Shown: positions 44,219 through 56,616, counted from the first letter of the stretch. The stretch is DNA of 64,000 nt from Mayfieldus sp963841445 (GCA_963841445.1 CAWJCP010000002.1:1116001-1180000), one strand, 5' to 3'. Translations and numbers: made by a program. The notes: generated by a model from the sequence alone, not told the origin.

Positions 44219-44303
44219 CTAGCTGTGGCTTCGACTTGGTTCCGCTATGCGGAGACAACTCGCCAGATGTCAGCCCGCCGGTCCAGCTCGACGTCGGCCT
44301 CAC

Positions 44304-44829
44304 TCATCGGCTCAGGGGGCGGGTCACCCGGCGAGCCAGCGCCCGCCCGACCGTCAGCGGGTGATTGGCGACGGTCGCGACCCGCCCGCGCACGCTCGTC
44401 GGGTCGTGGGCGACACCGAGGTCGCGGAGGATCTTGTCCGGGTCGAAGTAGACCCGCTCGCAGACCAGCCGGTCCTCCTCGAAGACGAAGACGGCGACAG
44501 AACTGCATCTCGAACTTGCGGCCGGTCGGCGGCAGGCCCCGCAGCGGGCCGTCGTGGGTTCCGTAGAGCATCGCCTCGACGATCACCGCCTCTTCCGTGT
44601 GATGCAGCTCGAGCAGCTCGTTGCGCTGGTCGGGAAACGCGGTCCGGGTCTCATCGAAGTAGGCCATCACCTCTTCGGGCCCATCGTGGACCTCGCCGGT
44701 CCCGATCAGCTCGTAGCGCGGGTGGTCGAAGGTCTCCAGCGTGATGTCGAACTCGTGCCGGTTCTCGGACTCCATGTGCTCGCGCACGGTGTCCTCGCGG
44801 CGCTGCCTCAACTCCGTGGTGGCGCTCAT
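44304..44829 (-). CDS. SnoaL/NTF2-like protein (one frameshift)
   Basis: A protein of about 175 residues with a SnoaL-type cone fold: RREDTVREHMESENRHEFDI, HDGPEEVMAYFDETRTAFPD and GLPPTGRKFEMQF. One extra base near 44505 shifts the frame; the corrected continuation is VAVFVFEEDRLVCERVYFDP, as in polyketide-cyclase-like and ester-cyclase proteins, ending in TGA at 44304. Function not determinable; no partner genes. Confidence 0.72.
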
Positions 44830-44926
44830 CGAAGCGACTTTATCCGCGGCCCCAGGTCAGAGCAATTCGACCCGGTCAGGGGCTTTCCTCGCTTGAGCCG
44901 GAAGGGTGCTCACTCGGCGGTGGGCG

Positions 44927-45769
44927 CTACAGCGACTCGATCAGCATGCTCAGGTCAAGCGCCGGCGCCGAGTGCGTGAGCGCGCCGACCGAGATGAAGT
45001 CGACGCCGGTCGCGGCGATCTCGGCGACCGTCTCCAGCGTCACGCCCCCGGACGCCTCGAGGGACGCGCCCTCGGAGCCGGCGGAGTCGCGCAGTGCCAC
45101 GGCCTCTCTCAGCTGGGCCGTGGTCATGTTGTCGAGCAGCAGGCGAGCGGCGCCCGCCGCGAGCGCCTCGCCGGCCTCGTCGAGGTGGCGGCACTCGACC
45201 TCGACCGCCAGCTCGGGCCGGGCCATCGCTGCGGCCTTCACCGCCTCCCCCACCCCGCCGGCGGCGGCGGCGTGGTTCTCCTTGATCAGGATCGCGTCGT
45301 ATAGCCCGCGGCGGTGGTTGGTGCCGCCGCCGGCGACGACCGCCTGCTTCTCGAGCCCGCGCAGCCCGGGAGTCGTCTTGCGGGTGTCGAGTATCTCGGC
45401 GCCGCTGCCGCGAACCGCCTCCACGTAGCGTGCGGTGAGCGTCGCGATCCCCGAGAGCCGGGCGAGGAAGTTGAGCGCCGTGCGCTCGGCCGCAAGCAGC
45501 GCCCGAACCGGCCCAGCGGCGGCGGCGGCGTCGGCGGGCACTTCCTCGCGCCACTCGCCTTCGGCGGTCAGCGGTTCGAATCCGGCGCCGGTCTGTCGAA
45601 ACACCTCCGCCGCGACCTCGAACCCGAACAGCACCCCGGCCTGCTTCTGGACGATCCGCGCCCCGGCCTCGGCATCCGCCGGGACCACGGCCTCGGAAGT
45701 GACGTCGCCGTCGCCGAGGTCCTCGCTCAGCGCCGCCGACACGAGCTCGCTGAGTGCGCGGTCAGCCAC
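44927..45769 (-). CDS. nadC: Nicotinate-nucleotide pyrophosphorylase (carboxylating)
   Basis: A 280-residue quinolinate phosphoribosyltransferase, the step after NadA in NAD synthesis. Characteristic segments are LSEDLGDGDVTSEAVVPADA, RTALNFLARLSGIATLTARY, ILDTRKTTPGLRGLEKQAVV and GGTNHRRGLYDAILIKENH. The GTG at 45769 aligns with family N-termini; the frame is open for another 79 codons upstream but these do not resemble NadC. It overlaps the end of the dihydrofolate-reductase-family gene by eight bases. Intact. Confidence 0.94.
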   Translation of the reverse strand: MADRALSELVSAALSEDLGDGDVTSEAVVPADAEAGARIVQKQAGVLFGFEVAAEVFRQTGAGFEPLTAEGEWREEVPADAAAAAGPVRALLAAERTALNFLARLSGIATLTARYVEAVRGSGAEILDTRKTTPGLRGLEKQAVVAGGGTNHRRGLYDAILIKENHAAAAGGVGEAVKAAAMARPELAVEVECRHLDEAGEALAAGAARLLLDNMTTAQLREAVALRDSAGSEGASLEASGGVTLETVAEIAATGVDFISVGALTHSAPALDLSMLIESL

Positions 45770-46328
45770 CCGTACCGACCCGGTAGTGGAGAAAGACGAC
45801 GCCGCCGCCGAAGCGACGCTCGGCCAGAAGCTCGAGGTCGGCCCGTACCTCGTCGGGAAGAGCGGGCGTGCCACCGCCGACCAGGATCGGGTTGAGGAAG
45901 AGCTGAAGATCGTCGACCAGGCCTGCTCGCAGCGCCTCTGCGGCGAGGCCAGGCCCGCCCACGCTGAGGTCACGGTCCGCGACTGCCTTGATCTCGCGGA
46001 CGGCATCGGGTTCGAAGTCGTGCTCGAGCCTGGTCCGCGAGGTTGTGACCGCGGCCAAGGTGCGCGAGTAGACCACTTTCTCGGCCGAGCGCCAGATCTC
46101 CGCGTAATCGCGGATCGCGGCCGGCTGCTCGGGGCCCGTGTCCATCGTCTCCCAGACGCTCAGGACCTCGTACATCCGGCGCCCGAGCAGGAAGGTGCCG
46201 ACCGGCCGCTCGATCTCGTTGACAGCGGCGTGCACCTCTTCGTCGGGCGCCGCCCAGTCGAACTTCCCGTCGCGATCGGCGACGTAGCCGTCGAGTGAGC
46301 AGATTGCCGAGTAGAGCAGCTTGGCCAT
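45762..46328 (-). CDS. Dihydrofolate reductase / RibD C-terminal family reductase
   Basis: A 188-residue NADPH-dependent reductase-fold protein. Seen are LLYSAICSLDGYVADRDGKF, TFLLGRRMYEVLSVWETMD, VVYSRTL and DLSVGGPGLAAEALRAGLVD with LNPILVGGGTPAL. It is closer to the RibD C-terminal and YwjB-like group than to FolA, so the substrate is unknown. ATG at 46328. Operonic with nadC by overlap. Confidence 0.87.
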   Translation of the reverse strand: MAKLLYSAICSLDGYVADRDGKFDWAAPDEEVHAAVNEIERPVGTFLLGRRMYEVLSVWETMDTGPEQPAAIRDYAEIWRSAEKVVYSRTLAAVTTSRTRLEHDFEPDAVREIKAVADRDLSVGGPGLAAEALRAGLVDDLQLFLNPILVGGGTPALPDEVRADLELLAERRFGGGVVFLHYRVGTGG

Positions 46329-46427
46329 GGGCGCAAGTATCTGTGAAGGCGAGTTGCCGGGCCCTTTGGCTCCGAGGTCATTGCGGTCGATCTCACGTTT
46401 CGGGCGGTGTGCGACGTTGTATGGGCG

Positions 46428-46901
46428 ATGACGAAGCTGCCCCCGTTCCAGCAGCTGCTCGAACGCCACCAGGGCGACGTGATGGGATTCCTGATCGCCT
46501 CCGTCGGCCCCCAGGACGCCGAGGACTGCTTCCAGGAGACCTTCATCGCGGCGCTGCGCGCCTACCCGCGCCTCGAGGACGCGCGCAACCTTCAGGGGTG
46601 GCTGCTGACGATTGCGCACCGCAAGGCGATCGACCATCACCGGTCGCGGCAGCGGCGCCCCGTCCCGGTCGGCGACCCACCGGAGGTGGTCGTTTCGGGG
46701 GGCGAGGTCGAGGGCAGCGAGAGCTCAGGGATCTGGAGCTGTGTTGCCGGGCTGCCGCCGAAGCAACGGATGGCGGTCGCGCTGCGCTTCGTCTGCGATC
46801 TGCCGCATCGCGAGATCGCAGCGGCGACGGGCACTTCCGAAGAAGCGGCACGCCGCAACGTTCACGAAGGAGTCAAACGACTGAGGATGGAGATCGCATG
46901 A
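46428..46901 (+). CDS. ECF-type RNA polymerase sigma factor
   Basis: A 157-residue sigma-70-family factor. Region 2 is QDAEDCFQETFIAALRAYPR with LQGWLLTIAHRKAIDHHRSR; region 4 is GLPPKQRMAVALRFVCDLPH followed by the HTH EIAAATGTSEEAARRNVHEG. No anti-sigma gene is adjacent. ATG at 46428 is better placed than the GTG at 46407. Its stop overlaps the next start by four bases (ATGA), coupling it to an alkyltransferase gene, so it may direct a DNA-alkylation or stress response. Confidence 0.88.
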   Translation: MTKLPPFQQLLERHQGDVMGFLIASVGPQDAEDCFQETFIAALRAYPRLEDARNLQGWLLTIAHRKAIDHHRSRQRRPVPVGDPPEVVVSGGEVEGSESSGIWSCVAGLPPKQRMAVALRFVCDLPHREIAAATGTSEEAARRNVHEGVKRLRMEIA

Positions 46902-47537
46902 GCTCGAAAAGGCAAAAGGCAAGCGATCCGCTGCGCTCGCTGCGCGACGCCTCGCGGGTCAACTCCGACGTGCGCCGAGACCCGGACCAGCGCGCTGATG
47001 CGCCGGGCCGAGCGTGAGGGCCTGCTCGACGTCGCCTACACGGAGGTCGACACCCCGGTCGGGCGGCTGCTGCTCGCGGCAACCCCGCGCGGGTTGGTCC
47101 GGATCACCTTCCCGATCGAGTCGACCGACACGGTCCTCGAGCAGCTTGCGCAAGCGATCTCGCCGCGGGTGCTGGAGTCGCCGGCCCGCCTCGACGACAC
47201 CCGGCGCGAGCTCGACCTCTACTTCGAGGGGAAGCTGACCGACTTCGACCTGCCGCTCGACTGGCAGCTGAGCCGCGGCTTCTATCGCAAGGTGCTGCGC
47301 GCCACCGCCAGGATCCCGTACGGCAAGACGCGCAGCTACAGCGAGCTGGCCCGGCGGGCCGGGAGCCCGCGCGCGGTCCGCGCCGCCGGCACCGCGCTGG
47401 GTTCGAACCCGATCCCGATCGTCGTTCCCTGCCACCGGGTGCTGCGCCGCGGCGGCGCCCTGGGCGGCTACGGCGGCGGACTCGACGTCAAGCAGCACCT
47501 GCTTGAGCTCGAGGGCGTGCTCGAGCCGGCGGACTAG
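46898..47537 (+). CDS. ogt: Methylated-DNA-protein cysteine methyltransferase (one frameshift)
   Basis: An O6-alkylguanine DNA alkyltransferase. The active site is PIPIVVPCHRVLRRGGALGG, preceded by YGKTRSYSELARRAGSPRAV. The translation begins MSSKRQKASDPLRSLRDASR at ATG 46898; a one-base shift near 46984 is needed to join it to MRRAEREGLLDVAYTEVDTP. The N-terminal extension of about 45 residues is larger than in E. coli Ogt. ATGA overlap with the ECF sigma gene indicates one operon. Confidence 0.92.
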
Positions 47538-47646
47538 CCAAGCCGCGCTCGAGCCACCCAGCCGCGGGGCGCCAGCCCGGCGCTTGGCGAGCAGTCGATC
47601 CAGCCACGACTCGTGCCCGCGCTCAACCCGAGCACAGGCACGACCG

Positions 47647-48805
47647 ATGAATGGGGAGATGCTCGACCTGCTCGACACTCCCGACCAAGACGCCCCGGAG
47701 GCGCGGCGCGAGATCGCGCAGATGACGCGGGTCGCCGGCGGCCTCTGGACGCTCGGAGCCGTGGTGGGGGCCGCGTGCGCGTTTGCGCCCGGCACCGCCC
47801 ACATGAGCTTCGGCTGGCTGCTGGGTTTGAGCTTGCTCGTCCTCCTCTACGGAGTCGGGCTGCTGACCGGCGCGATCCCGTGGCGGCGCGCCTCGCGAAA
47901 CGGGCATGCGCTCGGCACGATGATCGCCGCTCCCGTCCTCGGCCTCGCGATCTATCTCAGCGGTGGCTCGCTCAGCTACATGGGGGCGTTCCTGTTCTGC
48001 TTTCTGCTCTTCATCGCCTTCTTCTTCCCGGCCCGCTGGGCCTGGCCACTGTCGATCGAGCTCGTCCTGATCGCGGGGACGCCGCTTCTCTACGACCGCG
48101 ACGCGATCGACAACGCCTTTCTGCCCCGCTACATCGCCCTTGTCCGCGGCCTTCGTGGCAATCACGGCTGTGATGCTGCAGCTGAAGAAGCGCCTCGTCG
48201 ACGCGGAGGCCCGTCAGCGCGAGTATCGCCAACCGCGACACGCTCACCGGGGTCGGCAACCGGCGCGCCTTCGACCGCGACCTGCACGAGGCAGCTGCGA
48301 GTCCGCACCGGCCCGCACGGCGGACGGCGCGTCGGCAGACGCTTCACCGCTGGCCCTGCTGATCTTCGACTTCGACGGCTTCAAGGCGATCAACGACGAG
48401 CACGGCCACGCCTCGGGCGACGCGGTCCTGCGCCGCGCCACGGATCGTGCCGAGGGCGTGCTTCGCAGCGACGACACTCTGGCCCGGATCGGCGGCGACG
48501 AGTTCGCCGTGATCGCGCCCGGCGCCGGGCCCGACGGCGCCCGGATGATCGCCGACGCCCTGCACGGCGCGATCGGGGAGATCGAGCCCAGCTGGGAGAC
48601 GCCGGTCTCCGTCTCGGTCGGATGGGCGACCTTCCCCGATGACGGTCAGGACTTCGATTCCCTGCTGCGCGAAGCCGATCAGCGGATGCTCGACCTCAAG
48701 CACAGCCGGCAGAAGCCGGTCTCACCGCGGCCCCTGCTGCGCCCCGTCCCGGCGCTCGAGGACTCCGAGCCGTCACCGCCGCGACGCGTCAAGCCGCGGT
48801 CTTGA
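47647..48805 (+). CDS. Membrane GGDEF diguanylate cyclase (frameshifted)
   Basis: A protein of about 385 residues. The N-terminal half has five or six membrane helices (LLGLSLLVLLYGVGLLTGAI, GAFLFCFLLFIAFFFPARWA). The C-terminal half is a GGDEF domain: DTLTGVGNRRAFDRDLHEA, LLIFDFDGFKAINDEHGHAS and RSDDTLARIGGDEFAVIAPG. The GGDEF active site is intact and RSDD five residues before it forms a product-inhibition I-site. It makes cyclic di-GMP. Shifts lie near 48140, 48225 and 48295. It overlaps the convergent prfB by 17 bases. Confidence 0.87.
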
Positions 48806-49897
48806 GCAGGTAGTCGCGCACGAAGTCGTCGATGTCGCCGTTGAGGACGCGCTCGGTGTCGCCCGACTCGTGGCCGGTGCGGTGGTCCTTGACCCGCTGG
48901 TCGGGATGCAGGAAATAGCTGCGGATCTGCGAGCCCCAGGCGACGTCCTTGACCTCGCCGCGCTCCTTGGCCAGCGCCTCGGCGCGCTTTCGCTCCTCTA
49001 GCTCGATCAGCTTCGAGCGCAGCAGCTGCATCGCAACGGCCTTGTTCTGCGCCTGCGAGCGCTCGTTCTGGCACTGCACCACGACACCGGTCGGTAGGTG
49101 GGTGAGGCGAACCGCGGAGTCGGTCTTGTTGACGTGCTGGCCGCCCGCCCCGGACGCCCGGTAGGTGTCGACCCGCACCTCTGAGTCCTCGACCTCGACA
49201 TCGACCTCCTCGTCGACCAGCGGCCCGACATCGACCTGGGCGAAGCTCGTGTGGCGCCGCGCCGAGGCGTCGAAGGGCGAGATTCGAACCAGCCGGTGCA
49301 CTCCGCGCTCGGCGGCGAAGAGCCCGTAGGCGTTCTCGCCGCGCGCGATGAAGGTCGCCGACTTCAGCCCCGCCTCCTCGCCCGGGGAGGCCTCCTTCAT
49401 CTCGACCCCGAAGCCGCGCCGCTCGGCCCAGCGCAGGTACATCCGCAGGAGCATCTCGGCCCAGTCCTGGGAGTCCGTGCCCCCCGCCCCTGCGTGCACG
49501 GTGACGACCGCGTCGCCGGTGTCGTACTGACCGCTGAACAGCCGCGCCTCCTCGAGCTCGGCGAGCCGCCGCTCGATCGAGTCCAGCTGGCCGGCGAGCT
49601 CGGCCGCCATCTCGTCGTCATCGGCGGCCAGCTCGGCCAGCTCGCCGAGATCGCCGGCGTCGGCCTCGAGCCCGCGGAAAGTTTGGAGACGGCGCTGCGC
49701 GGCAGCGTGGCGGGCAGAGACTCCGGCGGCTGCGGCCTGGTCGTCCCAGAAGCCGGGACTCTGCATCTCGGCCTCGAGGCGCTCTATCTCCGATTCGAGC
49801 GCAGCGGGGTCAAAGGTAGTCCGCGAGCAGCTTCATCTGCTCGCGGATCGTCGGCGAGCCGCGCGGGGACCGCTTCCTTGCTGACGGCATCGGCCAT
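48789..49897 (-). CDS. prfB: Peptide chain release factor 2, programmed +1 frameshift
   Basis: RF2 recognises UGA and UAA stop codons. The main frame has YDTGDAVVTVHAGAGGTDSQ (the GGQ-domain context), RASGAGGQHVNKTDSAVRL with the catalytic GGQ, and the codon-recognition tripeptide in FARGEN-type region RISPFDASARRHTSFAQVDV. The first about 25 codons precede an in-frame TGA in CTTTGAC (49809-49815), the classical RF2 autoregulatory frameshift. The probable N-terminus is MADAVSKEAVPARLA at 49897, which needs one extra base near 49845 to be an indel; otherwise ATG 49890 starts it. Downstream of secA in the conserved secA-prfB order. Confidence 0.95.
49809..49815 (-). promoter_or_regulatory. RF2 programmed frameshift site
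   Basis: The minus strand reads GAC TAC CTT TGA CCC. The CUU codon before UGA-C is the slippery codon known from prfB in many bacteria; when RF2 is scarce, ribosomes shift +1 and read LDPAALESEIERLEAE. The stimulatory Shine-Dalgarno-like sequence found in E. coli is weak here (GCGGA). Confidence 0.85.
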
Positions 49898-49922
49898 GCG
49901 CCCATTATGGCGAGGGGGCCGG

Positions 49923-50306
49923 CTAAGCTTCGATCCTGGCCGCCGTCAGCGCCTCGGCGCGGTGCCTGAACGGCTGCCAGCGGGCGATCAAGCCGTCCCT
50001 GAAGGTGAACAGCGCCGCTTCCTCGGCGTCTTCTGCGAGCTCCTCGGACTCCGCCCACCACCACTGCTTGCGGATCAACGCGACGACGTGGTCTGCCTGC
50101 TCGCGAAAACCCACAACGACGTGGCGCTGCTCGAGCCCGCCGTCGGGGTTCCGGGTCGCCCAGCCGCGCGCCTCATCGCGGCCGATGCGCAGGCCGCGCG
50201 CGGTCTGCAGCTCGACGTCCGGATGCAACGTGGCGACGAACGCGTCGAGGTCCTGGCTCCTGAACGCTTCGTAGAAGCGGCGAACTAGCTCGGTTTGCTC
50301 AGGCAC
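49923..50306 (-). CDS. SnoaL-like nuclear transport factor 2 fold protein
   Basis: A 127-residue single-domain protein: TELVRRFYEAFRSQDLDAFV, TLHPDVELQTARGLRIG and the C-terminal AALFTFRDGLIARWQPFRHR typical of SnoaL-like domains. GTG at 50306 gives the family-like N-terminus; the frame extends 21 more codons over the secA end. It lies between secA and prfB, interrupting their usual adjacency. No enzymatic function can be assigned. Confidence 0.8.
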   Translation of the reverse strand: MPEQTELVRRFYEAFRSQDLDAFVATLHPDVELQTARGLRIGRDEARGWATRNPDGGLEQRHVVVGFREQADHVVALIRKQWWWAESEELAEDAEEAALFTFRDGLIARWQPFRHRAEALTAARIEA

Positions 50307-50326
50307 GGGGCGCGAACCGGCGCCGG

Positions 50327-53170
<2,844 letters not shown>

Positions 53171-53263
53171 GGGCCTAGGTTAGAGGCTGGCCCGGTCCGG
53201 GCAGTCCCGGGGCTCGCTGGGCGACTTCCCCGCCTCTGCGGTGCAAAAGGCGCCCAATGCGGC

Positions 53264-54838
53264 TCAAGCGGCGCCCTGCTCGCGCTCGCGCAGCTCGATG
53301 CGGCGGATCTTGCCGGTCAGCGTCTTCGGCAGCTCGTCGGTGAACTCGATCTGGCGCGGATACGCGTAGGCGGAGAGATGGCCGCGCACGAAGCCCTGGA
53401 TGTCCTTCGCCAGCTCGTCGGATGGCTGCTGGTCACCGGCGAGCACGACGTATGCCTTGACCACATGACCGCGCCGCTGGTCGGGCGCCGCGACCGCGGC
53501 TGCCTCGCGCACCGCGGGATGCTCGATGCAGGCCGACTCGACCTCGAAGGGGCCGATCCGGTAGCCGGCCGAGATGATCACGTCATCGGCGCGCCCGGAG
53601 TACCAGAAGTAGCCGTCCTCGTCGGCCTCGGCTGCGTCCTTGGTGTGAAACCAGTCGCCACCGAAGGTCTTTTCGGCGGCCTCGTCATTGTTCCAGTAGC
53701 CGAGCGGATAGTGAGGGTTCGAGCGCGCCCGCAGGCAGATCTCGCCCCGCTCCCCGACCCCGACCGGATTCTCGTCCTCGTCGAGGATCTGCACGTCCCA
53801 GCCGGGCATCACCTTGCCCATCGAGCCCTCGCGGACCTCCATGAACGGAAAGTTGGCGCAGAGCGGGTACGACTCCGAGAGCCCGTAGAAGTCGAGCACC
53901 GTGACCGAGTACTGGTCGCGAAACCAGCGAATCGCCTCCGGGTTGAGCGGCTCGCCGGCCGAGCAGACGACGCGGAAGCGCTGCGGATAGCGCTCGGCGG
54001 CGTCGTCGATCGCCATCATCGAGCGGATCGCGGTCGGGGTCGCGAAGACGTTGGTGACGCGGTTCCTAGAGAGCGCCTGGAGCTGCTCGTGGGGATCGAA
54101 GCCGCCGCGACGCTGGTAGACGTACTGCACGGCCCCGTAGCGCCAGGGGCCGAGCAGCGGGGCGATCCCGGCCGCCCAGGCCCACTCGCCCATGCCGTGG
54201 AAGAGCTCGCCGTCGCGCACGTCGTGGCAGTAGAGGAACTCCTCGTGGGCGAGCAGGTAGCGATGCGCGTGCAGGATCCCCTTCGCCAGCCCGGTGGTGC
54301 CCGACGTGTAGTAGATCTGGGCCGGGTCGTCGCAGGAGGTGTCGACGGTCTCGAATTGATCGTCGGCGCCGGCGAGCAGCCTCTCGTCCAGCACGACCAC
54401 CTCGTCGACGAGATCGCCCGGCATCCGCGCGGCGTTCTCGGCGTCGGTGACGATCAGCCGCGGCGCCGAGTCGCGGATCCGATGCTGGATCCCCTCGTCC
54501 CCGTAGAGGACCGAGAGCGAAAGCAGGATCGCCCCCAGCTTCCAGGTGGCAAGGAACATCGCCGCGGTCTCCGGCGAGGCCGGGGCGCAGACCGCGACCC
54601 GGTCGCCTCGCTTCACCCCGTGCAAGGCAAGCACGTTGGCGGCGCGGTTGGCGAGCGAGCCCAGCTCACCCCAGTCGAGCTCGCGGCGGGCGCCCTCGAA
54701 GTCCTCGAAGACCATCGCAGCCTTGCCCGGCGGCTGGCTGTCGCAGACCTCGGCGGCGATGTTGTAGCGCTCGGGGACGTTCCAGCGGTGCTCTTCGACT
54801 GCCTGCTCGTAGCTGCTCGGCCGCGCAATCGTCGCCAT
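53264..54838 (-). CDS. AMP-dependent acyl-CoA synthetase
   Basis: A 524-residue adenylate-forming enzyme. The ATP motif is YYTSGTTGLAKGILHAHRYL; adenylate-binding VLDFYGLSESYPLC, hinge-region YWNNDEAAEKTFGGDWFHTK and GRADDVIISAGYRIGPFEVE, and the catalytic Lys in LPKTLTGKIRRIELR follow. The sequence fits the medium-chain/acetate-like group (as in acyl-CoA synthetases lacking strict acetate features), so substrate is uncertain. ATG at 54838. Stands alone between secA and the sugar dehydrogenase. Confidence 0.92.
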   Translation of the reverse strand: MATIARPSSYEQAVEEHRWNVPERYNIAAEVCDSQPPGKAAMVFEDFEGARRELDWGELGSLANRAANVLALHGVKRGDRVAVCAPASPETAAMFLATWKLGAILLSLSVLYGDEGIQHRIRDSAPRLIVTDAENAARMPGDLVDEVVVLDERLLAGADDQFETVDTSCDDPAQIYYTSGTTGLAKGILHAHRYLLAHEEFLYCHDVRDGELFHGMGEWAWAAGIAPLLGPWRYGAVQYVYQRRGGFDPHEQLQALSRNRVTNVFATPTAIRSMMAIDDAAERYPQRFRVVCSAGEPLNPEAIRWFRDQYSVTVLDFYGLSESYPLCANFPFMEVREGSMGKVMPGWDVQILDEDENPVGVGERGEICLRARSNPHYPLGYWNNDEAAEKTFGGDWFHTKDAAEADEDGYFWYSGRADDVIISAGYRIGPFEVESACIEHPAVREAAAVAAPDQRRGHVVKAYVVLAGDQQPSDELAKDIQGFVRGHLSAYAYPRQIEFTDELPKTLTGKIRRIELREREQGAA

Positions 54839-54895
54839 CTCTCCTCCTCAGAGTGAAAATAGCCGCTGGCGGCAAAGCAAGGCGTTTCGGGGCGA

Positions 54896-56563
54896 TCAGC
54901 CCCGCGATGCGATCGTCACCACGCGGGACTTGCCGGCCCGGTGCCGCCTGTCGGCGCGAACCTTGACCCGGAACCGGTCCCGGCCGCGGACCTTGGGATG
55001 AAAGCGCGCGACGCAGCGGCGGTTGAGGCGCTTGCGCGCGACCCGCTTGCCGCCGCGCAGCAGCCGCACCCGGTCGTGGCGCCGACCCGTGCAGGGCCTG
55101 GCCCTCACCCGCAGCGAGGCCGGGGACCCCCTCGGCGACCGTCCGGCGGGCGGCGCGCAGCCGCAGGCGGGTGGGCAGTCGGCCCCTTGAACTTCGCCAC
55201 CACGGTTCGATCGACGTTCATCGAGACCGAGCAGCGGTGCTTGCCGCGGCAGGCGCGCCGCCAGCGGCCGAAGTTGGAGCGCTTGCGCGTGATGTGCCCG
55301 CAGCGTGCACCGTCTGCGGCTGCGGGAAAGACCTGGCTGCAATCCGGGCGGGCAGTCGATCCCGGGACCGGTGACCGTGTCCCGCGCCCGCTCGTGGTGA
55401 CCGGGAGCACCTTGCAGGTGAGCCCGCCGGAGCCGGTGAGGCGAAAGACGTTGGCCGTTCTGCTCGACCGACGTAGAGGCGCCCGCAGGAGTCCTCGCCG
55501 AAGGAGACCGGGCTGGCGAAGCGTGATCCCCTCGTAGCGATCGCCGAGGCGCGTCGGCAGGCCCGGCACGAGCGAGCGCAGCTGCCCGAGGCAGTAGTCG
55601 GTGTACAGATAGCGACCGAAGAGGTCCGCCAAGGCTCGGGTCGCGAACCACATAGCCGCCGGTGATCGAGCAGCCCCCGGCCGCGTGCGAGTACTCGAAG
55701 ATCGGATCGGTGCGCCCGGCGAGGCTGCAGCCGGGGGTGCCGCTGGGATATGCGTGAAGGCCCTCGCAGGTGGCCCAGCCGTAGTTGGCGCCGCGGCCCA
55801 GCCCGGGCTCGACGGCGCCGAAATCGACCTCCTCGTAGTTGCCCTGGCCGACGTCGCCGATCAGCAGGTCGCCGGTGTCGCGATCGAAGGAGAAGCGAAA
55901 CGGGTTGCGCAGACCGTAGGCCCAGATCTCGTCGGCCCCGGCCGCGCCGACGAAGGGGTTGCCCGAGGGGACCGTGTAGGGCCCCGAGCCTGCTTGCGCG
56001 GGTCGATGCGGAGGATCTTGCCGAGCAGGCTGTTGCGATCCTGGGCGTTCTGCGGGGTCGAGCCTCCGTCCCCGGTCGAGATGTAGAGGAAGCCGTCGGG
56101 CCCGAACTGGAGCTGGCCGCCGTTGTGGTTGGCGGCCTGCTGAGTGGCCGATCGTCAGGACGTTGCGCAGGCTCGCGAGGCCGGCCCCGTCGCCGTTGGC
56201 GCGCAGCTCGGCGACGTGCAGGTTGCCGGGGCCGTCCTTGCCCGTGTAGTCGACATAGAAGAGGCCGCTCTGGGGGAAATCCGGGGCGAGCGCCATCGAG
56301 AGCAGGCCGCGCTCGCTCTCGCAGCACTGCACCACCGAGCTCAGGTCGGCGAAGGTGCTCACCGAGCCGCCCTTCACCTGCATGATCTGACCGGCTCGCT
56401 GGACGACGAAGAGGCGATCCGGGTTGACCGGGTCGGAGGTCACGTAGATCGGCTGCGCGAAGGCTCCGATCGGCTGCAGGCCGACCGCGCCGCGCGGGCG
56501 GGCAGGACCGGAAGGGCCGCTGCGAGGAGCGCAGCCGCAGATCGAGTGACGGCGAAGCGTCAT
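54896..56563 (-). CDS. Secreted PQQ-dependent sugar dehydrogenase-like beta-propeller (frameshifted)
   Basis: A six-bladed beta-propeller of the soluble glucose/aldose dehydrogenase (GSDH) family. Seen are GAFAQPIYVTSDPVNPDRLF, SSVVQCCESERGLLSMALAP, GADEIWAYGLRNPFRFSFDR, DVGQGNYEEVDFGAVEPGLG and FEYSHAAGGCSITGGYV. A signal peptide is visible in an adjacent frame (AAALLAAALPVLPARAARSA). After the propeller come an InlB-like repeat (ACRGKHRCSVSMNVDRTVV) and an Arg-rich C-terminal beta domain. At least four frame shifts lie near 56490, 56140, 55640 and 55380. PQQ dependence is a family inference. Confidence 0.84.
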   Translation of the reverse strand: MTLRRHSICGCAPRSGPSGPARPRGAVGLQPIGAFAQPIYVTSDPVNPDRLFVVQRAGQIMQVKGGSVSTFADLSSVVQCCESERGLLSMALAPDFPQSGLFYVDYTGKDGPGNLHVAELRANGDGAGLASLRNVLTIGHSAGRQPQRRPAPVRARRLPLHLDRGRRLDPAERPGSQQPARQDPPHRPAQAGSGPYTVPSGNPFVGAAGADEIWAYGLRNPFRFSFDRDTGDLLIGDVGQGNYEEVDFGAVEPGLGRGANYGWATCEGLHAYPSGTPGCSLAGRTDPIFEYSHAAGGCSITGGYVVRDPSLGGPLRSLSVHRLLPRAAALARAGPADAPRRSLRGDHASPARSPSARTPAGASTSVEQNGQRLSPHRLRRAHLQGAPGHHERARDTVTGPGIDCPPGLQPGLSRSRRRCTLRAHHAQALQLRPLAARLPRQAPLLGLDERRSNRGGEVQGADCPPACGCAPPAGRSPRGSPASLRVRARPCTGRRHDRVRLLRGGKRVARKRLNRRCVARFHPKVRGRDRFRVKVRADRRHRAGKSRVVTIASRG

Positions 56564-56616
56564 CTGCAGGTTCTACCCCCACCAGGGGTCTAACCGCGTT
56601 TGCGGTCGGATGTCGC

